From positions 1-55,000 of the forward strand of contig WPIO01000079.1 in assembly GCA_009760855.2 (NCBI GenBank): a stretch of DNA of 55,000 nt, given 5' to 3'. Under the pieces are notes generated by a model. The model made no database searches. It was given only the letters and a program-made list of their open reading frames with translations, and was not told the origin of the DNA. The DNA comes from Cristatella mucedo. Its lineage: Eukaryota; Bryozoa; Phylactolaemata; Cristatellidae. This document shows positions 20,780-47,302 of the stretch, one piece after another; positions within the stretch are counted from its first letter, which is position 1, and each line of letters begins with the position of its first letter. A program made the position numbers and the translations under genes.

Positions 20780-22900
20780 AGGCCGGCTGTTGGTAAGGCA
20801 GGCAGTCTCTGGTCTTTCTAAAAGTGGGCTGTCGCATACCAGAGACAGCAGCCACATGTACCTGGCTATGGTCGCTAAGCAATCGCTACACCACATATAG
20901 CATCCTAGCTGTCCTCCTGGGCAACAGCACAGCTGATCAGTCAACTAATAGAAATCGCACCCACAGGCACACACAGAAACACGCATGCACACCCGCACGC
21001 ACCCACTCATGCACTTGCGGCTGGCTCACACACACGCACGCACACACACACAACATGCATTCACACACAGTATTTACTTGGTAAATAGGCAGATTAGCCG
21101 AACCTTGGAAGAATAACACGCGAGTATCATAATCACATGAGTAGACTCCAGGCAGCCATTTAATTATGGGCGATGGTAACCATAGGGACCGTAGGTTCGT
21201 TTCTTAGCTAGCTCTCTCTAAACAAATGATAATCGCTCTGTACACACATTTAAAAAAGAGAAGGCAGAGAACACAGAGAGACCTATTACACAGCAGGAGC
21301 AGGAGGCCACCACTGCTAGTCATCATCCAGTCACCAGCTACAGACTGAAGCTGTGAGCATGAAGCTGCTGGAGCAAATATTGACTGCTGCAGTGCTCTGC
21401 AGCTCGGCCAGGCCAGGGCAGCAGCAGCATTGGCAGCAACCCGGTGTAGGATAAGATGCACCGAGCAACCACTATCAGTTCGATACCAGTTCGATTGCGT
21501 GAAAAAGCAAAAGCCTTTAGAAGCAGAAAACAAACTAGCAGTAGCAAGCAGCACAGGCCGTACAGGGCTACATCGGACAAGCTACCACCAAATCACAGCA
21601 TGTGTAGTGAGTGACACACGATTAGTCTTTGCGGAAGTTCGTTACGGATGGAGACATGACACATGTAACAGACAGGCTGCCCCCTGGCCAATAAGAAACT
21701 CACACTCAGGCCATAGGTTAAACAAAGCTAAGTTACAGAATCCCGGGCTGCAACTTTGAAGAGCGCACTAGCACAAAATCACTCTGATAGCCTAGGTCTG
21801 AGCTTTGACCTTCACTTACTTTATAAAATGCAGTCTGCTGAGTGGTCTTGCACAGTCAGCGACCAAAATTGTTTAGTAAATACATTTACTACTATTCCAA
21901 TAGCGCTGCTAGGGCTGGTCACGCTAGCAGAGCCAAGCCGGAAGTGCTACCCCCCATGTGGCTACATGCCCTGGTTATCGACCAAGCAGTGGCTGTTGCA
22001 AGACGAAATGCAACGTTGCCATGGCAAATCAGCCCAATTAGGACAGTGCCAAAGAGTAGCGGCAGCTAAGGAATTATGACAATCAGCGAACCGGTTATTT
22101 CACTATTTCACAATCTACAGTTTAGACAGCATGAAAGGACGCCCGAAGTGAGTGTCAGTCCGAGATTATACATTGCGACTGGGGCACTAGGCTTAAGCCT
22201 GGCGTCTCTGCAGCGAAATAGAATATGCAGCGCCACGCTAGCACGATGCAGCATCATCAGTATCAGTCAGGCACGGTGGCTCTCCATTGCTGTCGTCGTG
22301 TTCTGCTGTCGGTGCCGCCCCTTCCCGCATGCGTGCGTCTACGCATCTGCAATTGGGCTGGCACCAGTCACGTGCGCTGCGGCACGTTGCATGGGGTCTT
22401 TAGCTCAGCAGCTGCTACAGGAGATCTAGTGCTCTTAGTTCGCAAGACATATGTCTCTTGATTATTATTATAATCATCACCGATCTGCAAAAGAAGGACA
22501 TTTGCCATCGTGGGAAGGGGGATGGACTGGCCCGAGGCCAATGACTTCACCCACCACTCCAGGCATCTCGAACGTGGTCACGTGGTCACTAGAGGAGCTG
22601 AGCAGAGCAGCCGGTGCCCCGGTCACCTCTTGCCCGGATGCTCCGACTGCGGACCTCCAAGAAGCACATGCACTGACCCTCTGGCCCTCCCTGATGGATG
22701 TCAACCTTTATGAGCACTTAATTCAGGGCGGCACTCTTTATCTTCACGGATTCAGGTCTTTACGGCCCCCACCAGGGATTACGTGAACCCATACTCCCGC
22801 TGCTGCAGCCATCACCTAGCAGCAACTACGGCAGCGTCGCCAAGGGCAACTTGCTTTTGCCAGAGAGGTGCGCCGGTCGAAGCTAAGCAGATTTCTTACG
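20780..22900. other. Intergenic, no gene recognised
   Basis: Contains an imperfect CA-rich repeat (about 20962-21072). A 111-codon frame on plus (22451-22786) and several minus frames have no family resemblance. The missing 3' end of CEP44 could lie here, but I could not identify it. Confidence 0.35.
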
Positions 22901-22909
22901 CAACCATAA

Positions 22910-23170
22910 CTAATCTCCTACTGCCGACTATGGCGCATCCTTTTCAGCGGTCCTGAACTGCTACTTCTATGCTACTCACTACCTCGACTGCTCTCCTGAC
23001 TCTGCTATGCTTCCCACTTTCTCTTTGTTGCGTGAGACGAAGTCTGTTGGCTACCGAATGCGTACCGAAAGCCGCTTAGGTTGTGAGTGCGCTATACAAA
23101 ACTCTCCTGCGTAACACCCACATGGTCTTTATGACTTTGTGGAGTTACTGACGGAGATACATTACATCAC
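22910..23170 (+). mobile_element. LINE family B 3' end, next to the CEP44 exon 7 donor
   Basis: Follows other B copies from the last coding residues (CTGAACTGCTACTTC) through GCGCTATACAAAACTCTCCT to the terminal GGAGATACATTACATCACAT. It points against CEP44, and its tail ends within about 8-15 nt of the exon 7 splice donor. Confidence 0.85.
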
Positions 23171-23187
23171 ATTAGATGACAACTTAC

Positions 23188-37245
<14,058 letters not shown>

Positions 37246-37249
37246 TAAA

Positions 37250-38205
37250 TGACGGTTAAAAAACAAACAAGTCTATACACGCGCACACACGAGAGGGGAG
37301 CCGTCGAGATCGAACCACGCGCGCCGAAGAACTCGGCGCTCTCTGATAGGCCGAAGGGTGGAACTAAAATATGGGACCCGTTATAACGGCTTCGTCTGGT
37401 CCTCGCTAATTAAAGGACTATGTGTATAGTGCGTAAATCGTCTTATATCCATATTAATTATAATGAACGTATATAACTAAATATGAAGTTTTAAACTGTT
37501 CGTCTAATACTTCTGCTCTAACTGTAATTATTCGCGTCGCGATCCTGCTTGCTCGCAGGCACGCTCCACCATCAGGCGGCGTCTGGCGTCAAGTCGCTAT
37601 GGTGATCCGGCGTGGCCTCGCGGCGGAGCCAATAGTAATTCCACGCTGTCGCCTGGACGATAAACGTACGCCGACTTCTGTAACACTACTCACATAGTTA
37701 CCAGCGGACATACACTCATTCACCTGCCCGTAAAAAGGAAAAACGCGTGAAAGCGGAACTTCAAAAGAAGCTCCACTTTAGCTTGTTTTTTGGCCAGTGG
37801 TTTTTGCTCACATTATCCGGAGTACAGCTGGAAAATGGTTTCTAAGGATCCCTCTCAAACTTTGATTTGGTTCATTACCCAAAAATTATTGACATCACAT
37901 TATTCAATCTGGCCAGCGGCCGTTAGGTTGAAGAAGCTCCAGCCCCAGATTACTTGCCTGCCCTGGATTTTGGCCCAGGTGTCAAGGCACTCGCCTTTGA
38001 CGACCGATGTCTTGGATTGGAGCAGCGGCAGCGGGAAGGAAACTCTTCTATAAGACTCCCGTCACTTCAGAATGGCGGGCGACTGGACACTTTTTGCAGA
38101 ATATGTAGCCGCCTCGGCTAATCCGACCGAATCTTCGTTGCTCAGTCCTTGAGACAAAGTCAAGCATGGACGATTTGCCTCCTTGATAATAATATGTAAT
38201 GTAAC
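37250..38205. promoter_or_regulatory. CEP44 upstream region
   Basis: DNA directly 5' of CEP44, partly CpG-rich at 37290-37400 and 37540-37670. No TATA box or clear initiator was placed. The divergent FBXO8 start is 10.6 kb away. Confidence 0.3.
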
Positions 38206-40335
38206 GTATCTCCGTCTGTAACTCAAAAAAGTCATAGAGACCATGTGGGTGTTACGCAGGAGAGTTTTTTATAGCGCACTCCAGCCTAAGCCGCTTTCGG
38301 TACGCATTCGGTAGCCAACAGACTTCGTCACACGCAACAAAGAGAAAGTGGAAAGCAAAGCAGAGTCAGGAGAGCAGTTGAGGTGGTGAGTAGCATGGAA
38401 GTAGCAGCTCAGGACCGCTGAAAAGGATGTGCTATAGTCGGCAGTAGGAGAGTAGTTGTCGTTGTGTGAGAACTTTGGAAGCGAGTTCCACAGTCTAGGA
38501 CCTGCAGAGCTAAAGCTTCTGTCGCCAACTGTCTTTAAGCGGAGGAATGGGACAGCTAATTTATTTTCCACACAGGACCTGAGGGCGCGAACAGGCTGAA
38601 ACTGATGCAGCAGTTCAGCTAGGTACGAATGAGCCAAGCGATCGCGGGCCTTGTGGGTCAGCATAAGAACTTTGCGTTGCATCCGTTGCTCAACTGGCAT
38701 CCATCCTAGCTCTTTCAGCAAAGGAGACACGTGCTCAAACCTCTGGGACTTGAAGACTAGCCTTGCAGCCATATTCATTGTCCGCTGTAGTGGCATAATA
38801 GCTTTCTTTGGCAGCCCAGCCAAAAGGGAATTACAATGATCAAGCCGAGACAGAACTAAGGAGCTAGTTAAACTTTTTCCAAGCCACTGTAGAAGACAGC
38901 TCCTAATCTTGGATAGGGATCGGATGTGATGGCTAGCTGTAGAGGCAGTCTTCTGAATGAAGCTTTTGAAATTGAGGCAGCTGTCGAACACGGCACCTAG
39001 ATTATGAGCACGTGGTGAAGGTCGCACAATAGCATCACCTATTAGAAGAGCAAAGCCTTTTAAACCAGCCACACGCTTAGGCTGTCCTATGAGCAGCAGT
39101 TCGGTTTTCGGTTTCGGAACAATGATCTGAGAGGGTCAGTGGGCACACCACAAGGTCAGTGGGGAGGACATCCTTAGTGATCACGAGATCTAGAATGTTT
39201 TTGTCGCTCACTTTTAGGTCCCTTCATTCTATGGCGGCAGCCTATCTCTCAGATATACTCCCCCATCAGGCCAAGCATTGTACCACCCGCTTTTCGGAAT
39301 CCAACAGTTTACAAATACCTTGTACAAACCTTAAATCCTTTGAAGACCGTGCATTTAGTTTGTATGCTCCCAAAGCCTGGAACTCCCTCCCGACCTGCGT
39401 CAGGACATCCCCTGACCTGACCACATTAAACAGGAACTTAAAAACACACCTATTTAGGGCAGCATTTAGTGGGTCCCTGTGATTCGTCCTTCATGTGCTT
39501 ATGCGTGCTGACATTATGCATGCTGCCACTAACCACATTTGCATGCTGACCCTATGCATTTCACCCCTAATCATGTTATTCATGTTGTTTGTTTTTCAGG
39601 CATGATTTTACTTACCATTCAATTGCACGTCCCTTTGCAGCAAATGTAAAGCGCCTAAAAAGAGATTAAGTTCTCTTAAAGCGCTTTATCAAATGCATTA
39701 TTATTATTATTATTATTAATGTGGCCACCGACGTCGGTGCTATGATTAACGTGCTGGGCCAAACCAAAATTCTCCAGACAGTCCTGAAATGAGCGGACCT
39801 GGCTGTTGCTAGGGTTGTCAACGTGAATATTGAAGTCTCCTACAATCAGTAACGGCCTGTCACACACAAATATTTTATCGAGAACTCTGGAAACTCCTCT
39901 ATAAACAAGTTTAGACAGCCAGAAGGAGGCAGGTATATCACAACGGTGAGAGGCATTGTCTTTGATAACGACCTGATAGCAACCGATTCAAACGATGACC
40001 CATGCGACAAACTGCACATTTTACAGCCAAACGATTCGCGAACAACAATTGCAACCCCGCCACCAACCATGTCAGAACGCATGGACTGATAGAATGAGAA
40101 CCCGGGTGGAGTGGTCTCGGAAATACAGCTACTGGAACAAGGCATCATCCAGGTTTCGGTAAGCAGAAATGCATCTCGCTTCTCATGGACCACCTGATCG
40201 CGGATAAGTAAACCCTTGGTTTTTTCGAGCGAACATTTAGTAGGCGGCATTTAAGAGGCTGTCTAACAACTGGGCGACGGCGATGAAGTGGCTTGTATTC
40301 TCTACCGTTTGCATTCGGCCCGGCGGACGCTGGCA
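38205..40335 (-). mobile_element. LINE family B with endonuclease domain, internally deleted and interrupted
   Basis: On minus: an AP-endonuclease domain (about 40290-39720: CRLLNVRS, LLTETW, GGGVAIVVRESF, IVGDFNIHVD, VGGH), a gap filled by a LINE A copy, the domain end (LDLVITKDVLPTDLVVC, SDH at about 39127), then an abrupt join to the late RT region (LLLIGQPKRVAGLKGFALL; 267-codon frame 39072-38269) and the B 3' UTR. Most of the RT between endonuclease and thumb is missing, so the copy is dead. Confidence 0.85.
39192..39720 (+). mobile_element. LINE family A copy nested in the LINE B endonuclease
   Basis: A 5'-truncated copy starting TTTTGTCGCTCACTTTTAGG, with an intact C-terminal block, hairpin and (TTA)n tail. 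The split LINE B frame reads on across it. AATGT occurs at both junctions (39187 and 39718 regions), a short target duplication or microhomology. Confidence 0.9.
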
Positions 40336-41956
40336 ATAGTGATAATAATAAATTCAAGGAAGCGCCTTCAGAGAAGTCGATGTCTTTCTTGGAGCTTTAG
40401 TATTGCTGTAAAGAAAACGCGATCGAATGATTAGTGGTAGCCCGCTTAATAAACAGCACGAATAACATGGTTAGGGGTGACATGCACAGGGTCAAGGTCA
40501 GCATGCAAGTGTGGTTAGTGGCAGCATGCAACATGGTCAGCACGTATAAGCACATACAGGAAGAACCATAGGGACCCACTAAATGCTGTCCTAAATATGT
40601 GTTTTTAGTATTTTTTTATTGTAGTTAAGTTAAGAGGTGTCTTGACGCAGGTCGGGAGTGAGTTCCAAGCTTTTGGAGCATACGAACTAGAGGCACGGTC
40701 TCCAAAGGATTTGAGGTTTATACGAGGTATAATTAAACACTTTGATTTCAAAAAGCGGGTGCAACGATGCTTGGTCTAATGGTTCATTAGATCTGATAGG
40801 TAGGCTGGAGCCAAAGAATGAAGGGACTAAAAAAGTGAGCGACCAAACCTTGAAGTCGATGCGTTGCCTTACTAGGAGCCAGTGCAGGTCAGCTAGATGT
40901 GGTTTGACGTGGTGGCTGTGACGCTCACGACAGACAAGGCTAGCTGCAGAGTTTTGCACTAGCTGTACGTGCCTGAGTGCACAGGCCCGTAGGCCAGCTA
41001 GCAGTTGGTTACAGAAGTCAAGACGCGAAGTCACACATGCATGGACCACTATTAATGTGGTATCCCTGTCTAAACAAGCCCGAATATTTTTTAGCAGTGT
41101 TGTGTTGCTGAAAGTAGGCTGAGTTGACTGTGGTCGTCAAACGAAAGGTCACTTTGGAACAGGACACCTAGATTCCTGATTCAACAGAAGATTTGCTGGC
41201 AAAGCCAATTGTGAGCTCGTTAACCTTTTCAATTTCTGAATCACACTTGGTTTGCCCATAACTAGTAAGTTAGTTTTATCATCATTCAATTAAAGAAAAT
41301 TTGCTGCCATCCATGTGCGGATGTCATCAATACATGCAGCAAGGGAGTTTAGAGAATTTGAGGTGCTCGAAGGCTGGGAGGGATCGAAGCAAAGGTACAA
41401 CTGAGTGTCGACCGCATAGAAGTGAAAGCCTAGATTGTGCTTGGCAATCACATCAGCAAGAGGGAGAGTATAAACCGTGAAAAGAACCGGACCTAGCACG
41501 GAGCTCTGAGGTACGCCATATTTCAGAGGTACCTCAGATGATCTTTGTCCATTCATATCAATACTCTGGAGTCTCTCACTGAGATAGGACCTGGACCATT
41601 GCAGAGCAGTGCCAGTGATGCCCAGGTGAGATGAGAGGCAGTCTAAAAGAACTTTGTGATCGATAGTATCAAAAGCGGCCGAAAGATCGAGCAATACAAG
41701 CAGAGAGACTCTACCTAATTCTGCATTCCAAAGTAGGTCCTCGTGCACCAGAAACAGTGCTGACTTTTTGGAGTGATTAGCTCTTAAACCAGAGTGGAAC
41801 TTACCAGCAAAGCCTAAAGTCTCACTATATGGGTTCAGCTGGTCTGCCACGACTCGTTCCAGTGTCTTTTATAGGAACTGTAGAAGGGAGACTGGGCGGA
41901 TGTTGCTTAAGTTTTGTTGGTCAAGTGGCGCTTTCTTAAATAGTGTTGTTGTTGTT
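40336..41956 (-). mobile_element. LINE family A copy with most of RT, catalytic residue lost
   Basis: On minus, a frame at 41850-41290 holds the RT palm (LLDLSAAFDTIDHKVLLDCL, GVPQSSVLGPVLF). The catalytic motif reads FYAVD instead of FYADD, and the next frame (41049-40687) follows after frameshifts. The 3' hairpin and tail are at 40336-40420. Confidence 0.9.
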
Positions 41957-42110
41957 GTATCTCCGTCAGTAACTCCACAAAGTCATAAAGACCATGTGGG
42001 TGTTACGCAGGAGAGTTTTGTATAGCGCACTCACAGCCTAAGCGGCTTTCGGTACGCATTCGGTAGCCAACAGACTTCGTCTCATGCAACAAAGAGAATA
42101 GTGGCCTGAT
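41957..42110 (-). mobile_element. LINE family B 3' end nested at the LINE A edge
   Basis: TGTATCTCCGTCAGTAACTC through CCATGTGGGTGTTACGCAGG to CGTCTCATGCAACAAAGAG: the B 3' UTR on minus, starting within the 5' part of the LINE A copy. Confidence 0.8.
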
Positions 42111-42114
42111 ACAG

Positions 42115-43075
42115 CCTTTGTAAAAGGTGCTGGAACATAACCTGACGCTAATAACATATTACATAAGCGATACATACATAAGCAATCGGCTAGATCAGCG
42201 CAGGGATCACGTGGGATTGAGGGATCACGCGGTAAGGAGCTAACCTGGGAGTGGTTTAGGAGACGGTGTGAAGACGCATATTAGCTAAAAAAACGACTCG
42301 GTAAGCCTTCGGACGACGAAAACTAAAACGGCGGCGTGTCATATCAGCCCGGTTATCACTGACGATATTTGTATTGTTCGTGGTTTCTGAGTTACAACGG
42401 CTTGGGTCCGGTTATTCAATAATCCATGGATAGGCAGCAAAAAGCCTGAGCCATCCACGCGGTAGCCACGTGTTCAGTTGCGTCTTTGACTTTGAGGAGA
42501 GTTAAGCCCCATGCTTGGCGATATAGGACAGTTGCTGTGTGCTATGGCTACCAGTCTACGCCTGCAGCCAGCCCTCCATCGTCTCTGTCGAATACACCTA
42601 CCTATCAACAATGAGTACAGACATTTTTATCTTAAGGTGCGAGCGCTCTCCGGCGGTTGCCGCAGTGCGATACTAGCTACATGCCTGCCTGCACAAGTGC
42701 CTAACCTACAAGTCATAAGCCGCGATTCCAAGGTTCAGAGCTACACCGGTATTCGTCGCACGTCGGCACAGACTAGCGCTCGGTTTCCGTCCCAGTTTTT
42801 TCCGAAAGCGGATGCTGTTACGCCCTGTTCGTAATTAGAGGGCATCGAAGCTATTAACTACTAGCTGCCCCTCCTTGCTGTCTGTCCGTATCTCGTCTGC
42901 TTTGCCCCTTAAATACGCTGCTGAAAATCTTACTGCAAAGGTCATTACGATGCCATTACTAAAAACGCTACTCCACGGGGACTTTGGTGAAGCTCTATAT
43001 CAGTGAAGCTCTGCTCTCGGCTTGCTTGCGGGCGTAGCGAAAACTTGGAGAGCCTAGAGACTAACTCTACGCACG
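42115..43075. other. Between CEP44 and FBXO8, no gene recognised
   Basis: A 107-codon plus frame (42511-42834) has no family resemblance. No repeat identified. Confidence 0.35.
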
Positions 43076-43080
43076 ACCCA

Positions 43081-43263
43081 TCGTCCCCTGACTGGACATT
43101 TAAAAAGAAGCTTCAAACTTACCTTTTTATCACAGCATTTAGTGGGTCCTTTTGAGTCGTCCTCCTTGTGCACATGCGTGCCTACGCATCTTAAAAGTGC
43201 CTAGAAAGAGATTCAGTTCTTTGAGGGCGCCATGAAAACATATTATTATTATTATTATTATTA
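43081..43263 (+). mobile_element. LINE family A 3' end
   Basis: CCCCTGACTGGACATTTAAA, then AGCATTTAGTGGGTCC, AAGTGCCTAGAAAGAGATTC and a clean (TTA)n tail. Confidence 0.9.
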
Positions 43264-43457
43264 GCTGTCCTCTGCCTGCGCACGCATTCTCGGACGCGGT
43301 CGCCCCTTCTGCGTCGTCACGTCTTTAAAGAAGTCGCGAAGTCACTTTAGTGCACCCGAACCTCCAAAGGTTCGCAATCAGCGGCTGGACAGCTGAATAC
43401 CGTCGCGTCGTCTTGGATGGCGATGCACGTCCGCCTAGAGCTGCGACGGACGGCATA

Positions 43458-43632
43458 GCAATAGAGTACTGACTTGGCACGGCGGTTAACGTGCACGCCC
43501 CGACCGAAGTCAAGATGAATGTAATTGATGGCCGACGTCGCGGGCTCAAGTCCGTGGCACATGTGAAGGACCTGAATAGAGATTCATTTCTATTAGGGCA
43601 TGAGACAAATTAATTATACACTTTTATATATT
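43458..43632 (+). mobile_element. SINE2 copy 5
   Basis: CTTGGCACGGCGGTTAACGT, B-box region GTCGCGGGCTCAAGTCC, CCTGAATAGAGATTCATTTC and an AT tail. The 3' hairpin is partly lost. Confidence 0.75.
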
Positions 43633-43781
43633 GAATTCCATTAACGATCTCTAAATGAGTTTCTAAATGTCTTTGGTGGCGGGGTCGACGAGACGCCGGT
43701 GCGCATTCGCTACGATGGAATGCGAGCAGTGTCGGCACGACATTAATTCTCAGCTCGTTTCCTTGTCGGCTTCGTACGGTT

Positions 43782-43967
43782 GAGCCGTGATGGCCCACCA
43801 GGTAAGGCGGTGGTTTTCACGACCTCGGTCCCGAGGTCGTGGGTTCGATTCCTACGGTGGGCGATTCTTTATCGCCACTGAAAGCGCCGGTGATAGCCTC
43901 TGATAGCCTCTAAAGGCTCTGCTGTCGCTATACAAAAAGAGGCTGTTTAATCAGCTAGGATTTTGTT
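43782..43967 (+). mobile_element. SINE1 copy 3
   Basis: TGATGGCCCACCAGGTAAGG, B box GGTTCGATTCC (43842-43852), a small duplication TGATAGCCTCTGATAGCCTC, and the end GAGGCTGTTTAATCAGCTAG. Confidence 0.9.
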
Positions 43968-44084
43968 TGTTTGTTGTGGAGTCTTTTTTACTTGTCCAAA
44001 CCTGTTGACGGCTGTTACATAACCTGCATCCAGCGTCACGTCGTGAAAGCTCCGCTTGACTCTTATGATCTTTAAAAAAAATTT

Positions 44085-44252
44085 CTTAGTAGCTGATTAA
44101 ACAGCCTCTTTTTTATAGCGGCATTAGAGCCTTAAAGATTATCACCACCGCTTGCGGTGACAATAAAGGATCGCCCATCGCAGGATTCGAACCCACGACC
44201 CCGAAACCGAGGTCGCAAAAAGCAACTATTTTACCTCGTGTGACGCCATCTT
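44085..44252 (-). mobile_element. SINE1 copy 4, inverted partner of copy 3
   Basis: On minus it has the same head, B box GGTTCGAATCC (44183-44193) and tail. It faces copy 3 tail to tail, with about 115 bp between. Confidence 0.9.
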
Positions 44253-44633
44253 CTCTCAGCAAATCGGAAAAAATCGCTGACCCTTTCTAGCCTCATCCAT
44301 TAGAAAATGGTAGACTCTCTGTGAAGAAACACCTCGACCTTTCGCGCCGTCCTGGAAGCTTCTAGAATCGCTCATCCAGTTCTGCAGACCCTCCCCCGGA
44401 AGCTGTTGGCCACATTTAGAAACGTCTATCGGGTCTCCTGGCGGAGTACAGGGGTCCAATTTTGGTTTGGTGAGCGCTTAACTAATTACAAAGCTCTTAA
44501 TTAAAGGATCACTGAGTGCACCGCTGACCTTTTAACGCTTGCGCTCTGAAACCTCCCACTGAGAGAGGAACTCGAACGGCGCACGGGTGGGGCGATACGC
44601 GCTCCAGAAAAAATTCCTTATCAGAGAGAGCGA

Positions 44634-45072
<439 letters not shown>

Positions 45073-45074
45073 TA

Positions 45075-45780
45075 CACTCAAAGCAGGGCTGACTCTGCGA
45101 TGCGATTTCCTATAGAAAACCAAGCTCGCTTGATGGTAAGAAGGTACGACTTTAGCTGGTCTGCCAGCCACCATTCGCTCCAATGCATTTGATAGTAACA
45201 GTGATGCAGAGGCTGGGGAATTTACTGAACTTTGCTGGTCTGGTGCCGAATTTTCAGTCGATGCTGTAGTTTGGGTCGCCCATCAGAGAGCCAGCCGATG
45301 AACAACGCCAACGGTTTATTGCATAAGGCACGGAGCCGCAAGACGCACGACTGCCTTCGCCCCATTCTCACACCCTAGTCTCCTCTCCTCGACCCCGGCT
45401 GTCCCTTGGCCGACCCCAATGGTGAATCCACCATCTGTTCACCAGCGGGTTGTCGCCCCGTGTCAACGCCTCATTAGAAGCTGACCACGGCTGTGCACGG
45501 GCCCCTCTCGGGGATGCTCCCACCAGCTGTTGAGGAAAGGAGCGGTACCGGCCCGCCGCATGCAATCGAGCTGCAAATGCAGCCTCTTTGTAAAAGCGCG
45601 AACATAAACCCGAGGGACTTTCTTCGACGCCCCGAGCACAGACACGTCTGTCGGGGGCGTGAATCGGATTCTAAGGCACGCTCGCCGCTCTCACTTTAAG
45701 CTCAAGCAACGACCAGCGGTTGGACTACGTCGATAGCAGTAACGTAACGGGAAGGAGTGGGATGTAGGACACGTGTAACG
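45075..45780. other. No gene recognised
   Basis: Mixed DNA upstream of FBXO8 with short frames only. Confidence 0.35.
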
Positions 45781-45799
45781 GGAGGTGACACGGATCGCA

Positions 45800-46135
45800 T
45801 CGGCGCGCGAACGACGGCATGAGCAATGCCCCGGCGGCGGCGCCGGCGGCGGAAGACCCGCGAAGCGAAACGCTCGCCGCCGTTGCCGCCACTGCCGCCG
45901 CCGCCGCCGGAGCGTCGACGAATTCTTGCGCCGAATTTCGCAGTGCGAAAATACCGCCGACTCACGTTGAACAAAGGGCTGGACCGATCTCGCGCTACAG
46001 TCTTTCGCTCACGTGACGACCTTCGGCGCTTCCTCCAAACGCTCGTGCGCAATCGCCGTTGCAACGAGCTGATTGGTCGCGCGGCTGTGCCGTTCGACGC
46101 ATCTCCGCACTCCAGCGCCATCTACTCTGACTACT
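45800..46135. promoter_or_regulatory. CpG-rich segment with E-box and inverted CCAAT
   Basis: GCC/GGC-rich from 45828, then CTCACGTGACGAC (E-box, about 46008) and GCTGATTGGTCGCG (inverted CCAAT, about 46069). This composition is typical of a CpG promoter. It could serve FBXO8 or an unseen 5' exon; which strand it drives is unknown. Confidence 0.35.
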
Positions 46136-46173
46136 GCAGTGCCGTAAACTGCTGCCCTCCTGGTGGGGTATAG

Positions 46174-46316
46174 TTATAATATAATTCATTTCCATAGCGC
46201 CCTAAGAGAACTTGATTCTTTATTCAGGCGTTTCACGCATGCCGCGAGGCTCGAGCCCACGACCTCGGCCGCACCGTGGCTGGGGCGAGCACCTTAACCA
46301 CTGGGCTAAACCAGCA
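46174..46316 (-). mobile_element. SINE2 copy 6
   Basis: On minus: GGTTTAGCCCAGTGGTTAAG as A-box part, GAGGTCGTGGGCTCGAGCC, CGCCTGAATAAAGAATCAAG and TTCTCTTAGGGCGCTATGG. Confidence 0.9.
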
Positions 46317-46329
46317 CGGCACTGGCCAG

Positions 46330-47150
46330 GCTTGCGCGTGGACGCTTGCGAGCAAACAAGCAATTATGTGCAAAATATGCAATAATTTCCAGTCCAGTTT
46401 GGAGCTGAGCGCAGCCGATTTCCTTCGGATTTGCTATGGATTCCGATGGAATGCTGCGGATTTCGGTAGTAGGGAGCGTCTGTAAAGCTCATTCGCACGA
46501 CAGCTCGCGAGTGCAAACGGCACGCAATTTGGAGGGTACTATATGACGCCAAAGTGCTACAATGTTCACTCGAAATTTGGCTTAGCGCCACACGTTCCGG
46601 GCGATTTTTAGCTAAAAAAATCAGAGCGGGTTGTGGCAATTCGTCGAATACGCGGCTGGAAGCCGCCGGCGCGCCGTCTTTTGGCTTGAGATCGTCCTTG
46701 GCAGACCAAGCGACGATCCCACGCAGCCCCGGGTTCGCGGCTACAAGCCAGGCGGGGCTCACTTTGCGGGTGGTGGGGTGGGGCTGGGTGTGAGGAGGCA
46801 GCGGTAGCGAGCGGCCGTGTGAGCCAGCTTCGAGCGGCGGCGTCGCCTCGTGCGGACTGGTCGTGCGCAGTAGAGCGCCGCCGAGTCGGCGGCGTCGCCT
46901 CGTGCGCGCGAAACCTCCTGAGCTTCGATCGACTCGGTGGCCTTCGGTCGGCGTCCGACCGGACGTCGCGGCCCGTCGGAGATGTCGCGACCCGTTGGCG
47001 ACCTCGCGGTCAGGCGCATATCTGACTCGGCCCCCCCCCCCCGCCGCGTGGCGGCTGTCGCGTAAAGGATGATTCCGCGGACCAGTGAGGTGGCCTTTGC
47101 TTGCATGAGTAGAGCAGGCAGTAGCCAATAGCCAGCAGGCAGTATAAAAA
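46330..47150. other. GC-rich DNA upstream of FBXO8
   Basis: Long frames on both strands (for example 47128-46364 on minus) are GC-driven and overlap. A 20-bp sequence CGGCGGCGTCGCCTCGTGCG is repeated exactly at 46835 and 46887. A C12 run lies near 47031. Confidence 0.4.
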
Positions 47151-47157
47151 AAACAAA

Positions 47158-47302
47158 AATAAAATTCCTTTGCATAGCGCCCTAAGAGAACTTACTCCTC
47201 TATTCAGGCTCTCCGCGTATGCGACGGGGCTCGAGCCCACGACTTCGGCCGCACCGTGGCTGGGGGCGAGCACCTTAACCACTGGGCCAAACCAGCTCGT
47301 GG
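47158..47302 (-). mobile_element. SINE2 copy 7
   Basis: The best-preserved copy. On minus: GAGCTGGTTTGGCCCAGTGG, TTAAGGTGCTCGCC, GTCGTGGGCTCGAGCCCC, GCCTGAATAGAGGAGTAAG, TTCTCTTAGGGCGCTATG and a T-rich tail. It lies about 500 bp before FBXO8. Confidence 0.9.

Noticed and set aside
22368-22440. Minus frame ending AAELKTPCNVPQRT, vaguely like the CEP44 C-terminus
   Set aside because: Too short, lacks the preceding coiled coil, and has no good phase-1 acceptor.
46364-47128. 254-codon minus frame
   Set aside because: GC-rich shadow without homology.
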